The position numbers were made by a program, and so were the translations under genes. From Alistipes sp. UBA943 (GTDB taxonomy: Bacteria > Bacteroidota > Bacteroidia > Bacteroidales > Rikenellaceae), in the NCBI GenBank assembly GCA_002293345.1, contig DBDB01000067.1, positions 21,971 to 28,062 of the forward strand: DNA of 6,092 bases, given 5' to 3'. Under the pieces are notes generated by a model. It was given only the letters and a program-made list of their open reading frames with translations. It did no database searches and was not told the origin of the DNA. Shown in pieces: positions 1-5,091 of the stretch; position 1 is the first letter of the stretch, and each line of letters opens with the position of its first letter.

Positions 1-2
1 AT

Positions 3-1181
3 TCTCTCCAATCGGTAATTCATAGAGACTCGCTCAGCGAGGCTCGCGCGCGCCCCGTGGAAGACCCTGGGATCACCGAAGATATAGAGCAACTCATCGA
101 GGATCTTTCTGAGGTTCCGGAAGGCACGGTTGTCGATCCCGTGATTGCACGTCAGGAGGCCCTCGCAGCGACACAAGAAGTATCCAAAGAGGCCAAAACT
201 GCCGCCAAGGCCGCTGCCAAGGAGGCGAAGCAGGAGGCCAAACGACAAAAACGCGAAGCGAAACGTGCCGCCCGTTTGGCCCGTATCGAGGCACGCGAAC
301 GCCGCTACGACGAGTTGATGGGGATCCGTACGGACACGTTGAAGGTGGACTCGCTGGCATTGGATTCGTTGTCTCGCGACTCACTCTCCCGAGACACGCT
401 CGCGCTCGATTCGTTGGAGGCCGAACCGCAACTCGACAGTATCTACCGTATCGTGAAGGGGTACCGCAACGTGAAGGCGTTCCGGACGGAGTACCAGTTG
501 GTGTGCGACTCGTTGGTGAGCGACTCGCGTGACTCGATGGTAAGGATGTATTACGACCCCGTTCTGTGGAACGAGGAAAATCAGATCGCTGCCGATGAGA
601 TCCGTCTCTTCACTGCCAACCAAGAACCCGTGAAGGCCGAGTTCGAGGGACATCCGGTGATGATCGCCGAATTGGACACGTTGAATTACAACCAGGTGTC
701 GGGTAAACTGATCACCGCCTGGTTCCGCGACAGCGAGATCTATCGCAACGATGTGGATGGCAACGTGCAGACGATCTACTACATGCAGGAGGATGGCAAT
801 CCCGTGCCGACGGAGATGATCTCGATCGAGAGTGGTAACGCGAGTTATTACATCGAGGACCAAACCGTGACGGGTATCGTGTATCGCAATCAGGTGACCT
901 CGTCCGTGTTTCCAATGGATAAGATTCCCGAGGGACAGGATCGTTTTTTGGAAGATTTCCGGTGGGAGGCTGCAAGGCGTCCCGTGTTGAACGACGTGTT
1001 CGACCGCTCGATACGACCCTCCGAGAGGGCGTGGCGTGTGATGTTGCCCAAACCGCTGTTCCCCATTTCGGAACGCATCGACACGTATCGCAAGTCGATC
1101 ATCGACTCCGGTTTCTGGGCCGACCGTGAGGATAAGCTCACACCCGAGGTGATCGACTGGATACGCAGCCTGAAAAACTAA
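3..1181 (+). CDS. OstA-like protein (LPS transport/assembly related), 5' partial
   Basis: This is the C-terminal part of a Bacteroidetes OstA-like protein, a relative of the LptA/LptD beta-jellyroll proteins that carry lipopolysaccharide across the periplasm. The frame is open to the left edge, so the GTG at 57 is probably internal and about 392 residues are visible. Numbered from that GTG, residues 41-87 form a Lys/Ala/Arg/Glu-rich stretch likely to be one long charged helix. Residues 92-121 are six D(S/T)L pentapeptides. From about residue 131 to 350 comes the recognisable OstA-like part, with blocks such as DPVLWNEENQI, LDTLNYNQVSG and DGNVQTIYYMQ, then FLEDFRWEAARRP near the end. The Gly/Asp/Thr-rich beta pattern fits the family. 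The phosphoesterase gene follows after 20 bp, suggesting one transcript. The family call is from remembered sequence resemblance. The signal peptide and N-terminal OstA repeats would lie upstream of the window. Confidence 0.8.
   Translation, partial: SLQSVIHRDSLSEARARPVEDPGITEDIEQLIEDLSEVPEGTVVDPVIARQEALAATQEVSKEAKTAAKAAAKEAKQEAKRQKREAKRAARLARIEARERRYDELMGIRTDTLKVDSLALDSLSRDSLSRDTLALDSLEAEPQLDSIYRIVKGYRNVKAFRTEYQLVCDSLVSDSRDSMVRMYYDPVLWNEENQIAADEIRLFTANQEPVKAEFEGHPVMIAELDTLNYNQVSGKLITAWFRDSEIYRNDVDGNVQTIYYMQEDGNPVPTEMISIESGNASYYIEDQTVTGIVYRNQVTSSVFPMDKIPEGQDRFLEDFRWEAARRPVLNDVFDRSIRPSERAWRVMLPKPLFPISERIDTYRKSIIDSGFWADREDKLTPEVIDWIRSLKN
330..419 (+). repeat. Six tandem pentapeptide-coding units (15-nt period) in the OstA-like gene
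   Basis: Six consecutive 15-nt units encode pentapeptides of the form x-D-(S/T)-L-x (TDTLK, VDSLA, LDSLS, RDSLS, RDTLA, LDSLE). Asp and Leu are invariant and the middle residue is always Ser or Thr, while codons vary between units (ctg, ttg, ctc; gac, gat). Selection therefore seems to act on the protein pattern rather than the DNA. The block joins the charged helix to the OstA-like region and is probably a flexible or helical linker. It does not fit the A(D/N)LXX beta-helix pentapeptide family, because Ser or Thr separates Asp from Leu. Confidence 0.75.
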
Positions 1182-1201
1182 CCCCGTCCAAGTAAAAAAA
1201 C

Positions 1202-2491
1202 ATGATGAGAAATTTATTACTGGCGATCTTGTGCCTCGGTGCTTTGAGCACCGCCGCATCGGCACAGACCAAAATTGCCGTTGTGAGCGACCTCCACTAT
1301 TTCGATCCGTCGCTGCTTGTCCGCAAAGGGTCGTCATTCCAAAAGTATGTCGAGGGTGACCGCAAACTCCTCGAACACAGTGCCGCGATCGTGGCATCGT
1401 TGGTCGATTCGTTGATCGAAGCCCATCCGGATGTGGTGTTGGTGAGCGGCGACATGACCAAAGATGGTGAGTTGGCGAATCACAAGGGAGTCATCGAACA
1501 ACTGTCGCGACTCAACAAACGAGATATTCCGGTGTTGGTCGTGGCGGGGAATCACGACGTCAACAACCCGGAATCCGTAGCGTTCGATGGCGATAGGGAG
1601 GTGCCCGTGCCGACCGTCACGTCCGAAGAGTTTAAGCAACTGTACGAGCCCCTGATGATGAATACCGTCGTGGCACGGGGGCCGGAGTTGTGTTACGTGG
1701 CCGAACCCGTCGAGGGGCTGTGGGTGATCTCGATGGATGCCAGTCAGTACCAGTATAACGATGGGCGCGAATGGCCCGTGACGGAAGGTAAGTTGAGCGA
1801 CGAGGAGGTGGCATGGATCGTGGAGCAGACACGTGAGGGTATTCGTCACGGCAAGACGGTCTTCGGGCTGATGCACCAAGGCCTGCTGGAGCATTTCGAG
1901 GGCGAGGCGATGGTATTTCCGGAGTATGTGATCGCGGACTGGCAGGATATTTCAAAGCAATTGTTCGAGGCGGGTATGTATGTCGTCTTCACGGGACATT
2001 TCCATGCGCAAGATATCGTGGAGCGTACGATGTATGACGTGACGAAGAGTCCGCACAATGGTATTTATGATATTGAGACAGGTTCCGTGGTGACTTATCC
2101 GTGTCCATACCGACTGATGACGCTCGACGGTAATACGTTGGCCATCGAGACACGTCACGTGGAGGCTGTCAAGGGGTTCACTCCCGGAGAGTTCCGGCCT
2201 TATGCCAAGGATTTCCTGACGACGGGCATGCGGTCGATGTCGAAATGGATGTTGATGGGTGAACCGTTCAACCTGACAGAAGAGGAGGCTGCCACGTTGG
2301 TGCCGCTGCTCAACGAGACCTTCATCGCAAACTACCGTGGTGACGAGACGATGATCGACCTCTCCGAAGAGGGATTGCAGATGCTGGTCGGACTATCCGA
2401 ATGCCCTGCCACGAAACCCATCGCCAACGGTATCCGAAGCCTGTGGCACGATAAATCTCCCGCCGACAACAACGTGACGCTGATCTTCTGA
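1202..2491 (+). CDS. Secreted calcineurin-like metallophosphoesterase
   Basis: A 429-residue two-metal phosphoesterase of the calcineurin-like superfamily. Residues 1-21 form a Sec signal peptide: Arg3, a Leu/Ala/Ile core and an ASA|Q cleavage site after Ala21. Cys11 is not in a lipobox because Leu precedes it, so the product is probably periplasmic or secreted. The metal-site motifs occur in order: DLH (Asp30, His32), GD (Asp84), GNHD (Asn117, His118), a lone His225 in MHQG, and GHFH (His266, His268). All expected ligands are present, so it should be active. About 100 residues follow the catalytic domain and look helical. The substrate cannot be read from sequence; secreted relatives include cyclic-nucleotide phosphodiesterases and other phosphodiesterases. 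ATG 1202 is immediately followed by a second ATG at 1205, and there is no clear Shine-Dalgarno, as is common in Bacteroidetes. The gene lies 20 bp behind the OstA-like gene, so cotranscription is likely. Confidence 0.9.
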   Translation: MMRNLLLAILCLGALSTAASAQTKIAVVSDLHYFDPSLLVRKGSSFQKYVEGDRKLLEHSAAIVASLVDSLIEAHPDVVLVSGDMTKDGELANHKGVIEQLSRLNKRDIPVLVVAGNHDVNNPESVAFDGDREVPVPTVTSEEFKQLYEPLMMNTVVARGPELCYVAEPVEGLWVISMDASQYQYNDGREWPVTEGKLSDEEVAWIVEQTREGIRHGKTVFGLMHQGLLEHFEGEAMVFPEYVIADWQDISKQLFEAGMYVVFTGHFHAQDIVERTMYDVTKSPHNGIYDIETGSVVTYPCPYRLMTLDGNTLAIETRHVEAVKGFTPGEFRPYAKDFLTTGMRSMSKWMLMGEPFNLTEEEAATLVPLLNETFIANYRGDETMIDLSEEGLQMLVGLSECPATKPIANGIRSLWHDKSPADNNVTLIF

Positions 2492-2526
2492 TCCCAATCG
2501 TTCGGGTTGAGTTTAAAACCAGAGAT
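2492..2526. other. Short convergent intergenic junction
   Basis: Only 35 bp separate the stop of the phosphoesterase gene from the stop of the opposing yebC. A weak imperfect stem (CAATC with GGTTG around a 5-nt loop, about 2496-2510) is followed by GAGTTTAAAA rather than a T-run. I do not see a convincing intrinsic terminator for either direction. Transcripts from the two sides probably overlap here or end by another mechanism. Confidence 0.4.
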
Positions 2527-3258
2527 TTATTCTTCCTCGTTCAGGGTGGTGAAGACGTTGACGACATCGTCATCCTCTTCGAGTTTTTCGACCAGTTTTT
2601 CGACCGCTTCACGCTGTTCGCCCGTCAGGGTTTTCGTGTCGGTGGCAATGCGGATCGCCTCTCCCGACACGATCTCGAAATCCTTGTCGTCCAGCCACTT
2701 CTGTATCGCGCCGAACGACTCGTAGGGAGCCTCGACCGTCACGGTGGTATCGCCATTCTCCTCCTCGGGAGCGAACTCGTCTATATTGAGGTCGATCATC
2801 TCCAACTCCAGCTCCTCGAAATCCGTACCGACAGGGACACGAAACTTGAAGATACATTTGTGCTCGAACATGAATCCCACGCTTCCGCTGTTGCCCAACG
2901 TGCCACCGCACTTGTTGAAATACATGCGTACGTTCGCCACTGTGCGGTTCGTATTGTCGGTCGCCGTTTCGACCAGCACCGCCACGCCGTGGGGACCGTA
3001 TCCCTCGTAGATCACCTCCTTATAGTCGGCCGCATCCTTGTCTGTAGCACGTTTGATCGCACGTTCGACATTCTCCTTCGGCATATTCTCCGCCTTGGCG
3101 TTCTGGATCAGGATTCGCAGGCGCGTGTTGGCACTCGGATCCGACCCGCCGGCCTTCACCGCCATCTCGATCTCCTTACCCAGCTTGGTGAACACGCGTG
3201 CCATGTGTCCCCAACGTTTCATCTTACGCGCCTTGCGATATTCAAATGCTCTTCCCAT
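2527..3258 (-). CDS. yebC: YebC/PmpR/TACO1-family translation or regulatory factor
   Basis: A 243-residue protein of normal length for the YebC family, whose members are described as transcriptional regulators (PmpR) or as translation factors (TACO1, bacterial YebC). It is cytoplasmic, with no signal peptide or membrane segment. The start at 3258 gives the Bacteroidetes-type N-terminus MGRAFEYRKARKMKRW followed by the conserved FTKLGKEI. An in-frame ATG at 3435 would add 59 residues foreign to the family and would run through the neighbouring gene. Family blocks are YEGYGPHGVAVLVE, DNTNRTVANVR, GGTLGNSGSVGFMFE and a C-terminal acidic LEEDDDVVNVFTT. The middle (ELELEMIDLNIDEFAPEEEN) and C-terminus are strongly acidic, as in relatives. 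A Bacteroidetes promoter lies 19-49 bp upstream. The gene is divergent from the TsaC-like gene, 51 bp away. Family assignment is secure; whether it acts on DNA or on ribosomes is not visible here. Confidence 0.95.
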   Translation of the reverse strand: MGRAFEYRKARKMKRWGHMARVFTKLGKEIEMAVKAGGSDPSANTRLRILIQNAKAENMPKENVERAIKRATDKDAADYKEVIYEGYGPHGVAVLVETATDNTNRTVANVRMYFNKCGGTLGNSGSVGFMFEHKCIFKFRVPVGTDFEELELEMIDLNIDEFAPEEENGDTTVTVEAPYESFGAIQKWLDDKDFEIVSGEAIRIATDTKTLTGEQREAVEKLVEKLEEDDDVVNVFTTLNEEE

Positions 3259-3276
3259 AATTGGCTGTTTTGGATG

Positions 3277-3307
3277 CAAAAGTAACAAAAATCTTCGTAT
3301 CTTCAAC
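3277..3307 (-). promoter_or_regulatory. Bacteroidetes-type promoter of yebC
   Basis: Read on the minus strand, TACTTTTG (3284 to 3277) is a perfect match to the Bacteroidetes -7 box TAnnTTTG. GTTG (3307 to 3304), 19 bases further upstream, matches three of four positions of the -33 TTTG box. The -7 box lies 18 bp before the yebC ATG, so the 5' leader would be short. The -33 element sits immediately before the start codon of the divergent gene, so the two promoter regions overlap. Confidence 0.6.
3298..3305 (+). promoter_or_regulatory. Possible weak -7 box of the TsaC-like gene
   Basis: TATCTTCA matches TAnnTTTG at four of six fixed positions, four bases before the ATG at 3310. No TTTG is at the ideal distance: the nearest, at 3269-3272, is 25 bases upstream. 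If real, the transcript would be almost leaderless. It also overlaps the yebC -33 element on the other strand. Weak call. Confidence 0.25.
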
Positions 3308-3309
3308 CC

Positions 3310-3840
3310 ATGAAAACCGCCATCGAAGAAGCCATCCGTGTGCTCCGTCAGGGAGGCACGATTCTCTATCCCACCGACACGGTGTGGGGGATCGGGTGTG
3401 ACGCCACGAACCCCGACGCCATCGAGAAGGTCCACCGCTTGAAAGTCAACGACGGACAGTCGATGATCTCGCTTTACGGCACACTGAATGATATTGCACG
3501 TGATGTCGACAAGGCACCTGCCGTGGCGTACGAGGTGATGGAGCTTACGACTTCACCCCTGACCGTCATCCTGCCCGGAAGGGAGGGTCCTGTCGGGGTA
3601 CGTATCCCGAATCACGAGTTCTGTCGCGAGTTGTTGAAAAAGTTCGGACGCCCGATTGTCTCCACGTCGGCGAATCTGCACGGCCATCCCACCCCGAAAC
3701 GTTTCGAGGAAGTGACGCCCGAAATCGTCGCCGGTGTCGATTATGTCGTTCCGCAAAGATTCGCAGGCAAACCTACCGGCAAGCCCTCCTCCATCATGCA
3801 GTTTTTCGAGGATGGGACGTTCAAGATCATTAGAAACTAA
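3310..3840 (+). CDS. YrdC/TsaC-family protein (threonylcarbamoyl-AMP synthase-like), diverged
   Basis: A 176-residue single-domain YrdC protein. The family makes threonylcarbamoyl-AMP from Thr, bicarbonate and ATP for the t6A modification at position 37 of ANN-decoding tRNAs. The N-terminal block YPTDTVWGIGCDA (residues 20-32) and the C-terminal STSAN block with the SxN motif (Ser120, Asn122) are intact. Two things are odd. The KxR signature reads K45-V-N47, with no Arg and no following Lys before SMISL, and the region appears one residue short. The loop before GVRIP (about residues 89-97) is roughly ten residues shorter than in typical Bacteroidetes homologues as I recall them, which also makes the protein somewhat short. 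It may be the cell's TsaC with a modified active site, or a YciO-like paralogue of other function. It has no Sua5 C-terminal domain. It lies 41 bp upstream of pdxA and is divergent from yebC. Family is sure, exact activity is not. Confidence 0.85.
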   Translation: MKTAIEEAIRVLRQGGTILYPTDTVWGIGCDATNPDAIEKVHRLKVNDGQSMISLYGTLNDIARDVDKAPAVAYEVMELTTSPLTVILPGREGPVGVRIPNHEFCRELLKKFGRPIVSTSANLHGHPTPKRFEEVTPEIVAGVDYVVPQRFAGKPTGKPSSIMQFFEDGTFKIIRN

Positions 3841-3873
3841 TTTTCTTTCACAGCGGAAAATTTCTTATATTTG
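3841..3873 (+). promoter_or_regulatory. Bacteroidetes-type promoter of pdxA
   Basis: TATATTTG (3866-3873) is a perfect TAnnTTTG -7 box, ending 8 bases before the pdxA ATG. Upstream, TTTC (3846-3849, spacer 16) or TTTT (3841-3844, spacer 21) could stand for the -33 TTTG. Neither is perfect, but the T-rich stretch is in the right place. This suggests pdxA has its own promoter with a very short leader, besides any readthrough from the TsaC-like gene. Confidence 0.6.
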
Positions 3874-3881
3874 TCCGAATT

Positions 3882-4973
3882 ATGCCTGAAAACTTAAAGA
3901 TAGGGATCACGCAGGGTGATGTGAACGGAATCGGATGGGAGGTCATTCTGAAGACTTTTGCCGATTCGCGGATGGTGGAGTTGTGCACGCCGGTGATTTA
4001 CGGATCGCAACGTGCCGCGGAGCATTATCGGAAAACAATCCCGGAGCTGGATAAAGAGATAGCGTTTCATATTGTGGCGTCGCCGCGCGATGCGCGCAAG
4101 GGTAAGATCAATTTGATTTTGTGTGCGGACGATGTGGCGGTACAGCCCGGCGTGGCAACCCCGGAGGCGGGTCGTGCGGCTGCCGCCGCGCTGAAAATGG
4201 CGGTGAAGGATTTGAAGGAGGGTCAGGTGGACGCGATCGTCACGGCGCCCATCAACAAGGAATCCATACAGTCGGACGAGTTTCGTTTCACGGGCCATAC
4301 GGAATTCTTGGCATCGGAATTGGGCGGCGAGCCGTTGATGTTGATGTGCAGCGAGTTGTTGCGCGTCGGTCTGGCGACCGTACACGTGCCGATCACAGAG
4401 GTGAGTCACGAGTTGACGCAGGGACATGTCGTGCACCGTTTGGAGCAGATGCGTGCGTCGCTGATTGCCGATTTCGGAGTCGTGGAACCTCGCATCGCGG
4501 TGCTGTCGTTGAATCCGCATGTGGGTGACGGCGGACTGTTGGGTTCCGAGGAGGAGATGATCATCACACCGGCCGTCAATACGGCATACGAAAAGGGGAT
4601 CTTGGCGTTTGGACCCTTTGCGGCCGATGGACTGTTTGCGAGCCGGAATTATGGACATTACGACGCTGTGCTGGCGATGTATCACGATCAAGGGTTGATT
4701 CCGTTTAAAACATTGTCTCCCGACGGGGTAAACTTCACGGCGGGATTGCCGCAGGTCCGCACGTCGCCGGATCACGGGGTTGCGTACGATATTGCCGGAC
4801 AAGACAAGGCCGATCCGGCGTCGATGCGCAACGCCATCTACATGGCGATCGACATTGTCGCGAACCGTCGCCGGTGGGCCGATTGGAGCAAAGATCCGTT
4901 GCAGCACACCGAGATTCGCGATGGCCGCGATCGCGGCCACAGAAATAATAAAAGGGAGCGCGAAAACGTTTAA
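3882..4973 (+). CDS. pdxA: 4-hydroxythreonine-4-phosphate dehydrogenase PdxA
   Basis: A 363-residue cytoplasmic NAD-dependent dehydrogenase of the DXP-dependent vitamin B6 pathway. It oxidises 4-phosphohydroxy-L-threonine; the product decarboxylates and is condensed with deoxyxylulose 5-phosphate by PdxJ. The N-terminal motif is GDVNGIGWE (12-20), where E. coli has GDPAGIGPE. Then come TAPINK (121-126), the substrate-binding GHTEF (His139), and the three divalent-metal ligands His168 (TVHVP), His213 (SLNPHVGDGG) and His268 (MYHDQG). The ligand spacing of 45 and 55 residues equals that of E. coli H166/H211/H266. VRTSPDHG lies near the C-terminus of the fold. Enzymatic residues are complete, so it should be active. 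The last 20 or so residues are unusually Arg/Asp/Asn-rich and unlike the core; part of that tail is encoded by an 18-bp palindrome. It has its own promoter box just upstream, and thrS follows after 115 bp. Confidence 0.96.
   Translation: MPENLKIGITQGDVNGIGWEVILKTFADSRMVELCTPVIYGSQRAAEHYRKTIPELDKEIAFHIVASPRDARKGKINLILCADDVAVQPGVATPEAGRAAAAALKMAVKDLKEGQVDAIVTAPINKESIQSDEFRFTGHTEFLASELGGEPLMLMCSELLRVGLATVHVPITEVSHELTQGHVVHRLEQMRASLIADFGVVEPRIAVLSLNPHVGDGGLLGSEEEMIITPAVNTAYEKGILAFGPFAADGLFASRNYGHYDAVLAMYHDQGLIPFKTLSPDGVNFTAGLPQVRTSPDHGVAYDIAGQDKADPASMRNAIYMAIDIVANRRRWADWSKDPLQHTEIRDGRDRGHRNNKRERENV
4922..4939. repeat. Perfect 18-bp GC-rich palindrome in the 3' end of pdxA
   Basis: TGGCCGCGATCGCGGCCA equals its own reverse complement. 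As RNA it could fold into a 7-bp GC-rich stem with a GATC tetraloop on either strand. It encodes part of the charged PdxA tail. The downstream plus-strand sequence (CAGAAATAATAAAAGG) is A-rich and lacks a U-run, so it is not a standard intrinsic terminator. A role in mRNA 3'-end protection between pdxA and thrS, or as a protein-binding site, is possible but unproven. Confidence 0.55.
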
Positions 4974-4977
4974 ACGA

Positions 4978-5074
4978 GGGGCCGGGGGTAAGGAATAGAG
5001 GGGTAAGAAAAACAAGGGGATAGTAAGGCGGGGGAGCCAATGAAAGATTATGGGGCGCGAGGGTAAGGCGGGGG
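4978..5074 (+). other. G-run ladder in the pdxA-thrS intergenic region
   Basis: On the plus strand this non-coding stretch is strongly purine-rich. It has runs of 3-5 G at 4978-4981, 4984-4988, 5000-5003, 5016-5019, 5030-5034, 5052-5055, 5061-5063 and 5070-5074. The runs from 4985 to 5034 recur every 15-16 bases, several inside a GGGGTAAG-like unit. Stop codons (TAA, TAG, TGA) interrupt it, so it does not encode a hidden N-terminal ThrS domain. The G-runs could form guanine quadruplexes in the mRNA leader or coding strand, though several loops would be 10-12 bases. Confidence 0.5.
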
Positions 5075-5091
5075 AGCAAGGAGAGATTATG
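5023..5091 (+). repeat. Imperfect tandem repeat duplicating the thrS start region
   Basis: Two copies, 5023-5052 (30 nt) and 5063-5091 (29 nt), share GTAAGGCGGGGGAGC exactly. They then differ by one inserted base and two substitutions before ending in an identical AGATTATG. Copy 2 supplies the ribosome-binding site and ATG of thrS. Copy 1 ends in another ATG (5050) that is 39 nt upstream, in frame, with no stop between. Copy 1 has GAAAG where copy 2 has AAGGAG, so its ribosome-binding site is weaker. Confidence 0.85.
5078..5083 (+). promoter_or_regulatory. Shine-Dalgarno-like site of thrS
   Basis: AAGGAG lies 5 bases before the ATG at 5089, the clearest Shine-Dalgarno match among the starts in this window. 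It favours 5089 over the in-frame ATG at 5050. Strong sites of this kind are less common in Bacteroidetes. Confidence 0.6.

Noticed and set aside
330..419. Pentapeptide-repeat beta-helix domain (A(D/N)LXX family)
   Set aside because: The units are D-(S/T)-L, with Ser or Thr between Asp and Leu, so the register does not fit, and six units are too few for a stable beta-helix.
381..1397. Long open frame on the minus strand opposite the OstA-like gene
   Set aside because: Its translation is His/Arg/Val-rich with no recognisable motif, and it covers a well-supported gene and the start of the next. It is a by-product of the codon use of the real genes.
2492..2526. Intrinsic terminator between the convergent genes
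   Set aside because: The possible stem is only five pairs with a G-T pair, and no T-run follows in either direction.
3259..3435. Longer yebC start at 3435
   Set aside because: The extra 59 residues have no family resemblance and would overlap the divergent TsaC-like gene. The start at 3258 gives the standard N-terminus and lies properly downstream of the promoter box.
4974..5088. Hidden TGS domain coding sequence or small gene between pdxA and thrS
   Set aside because: The thrS frame is closed by TGA at 5041-5043, and TAA and TAG codons also occur in the spacer. The sequence is too short and too G-rich to encode a TGS domain.
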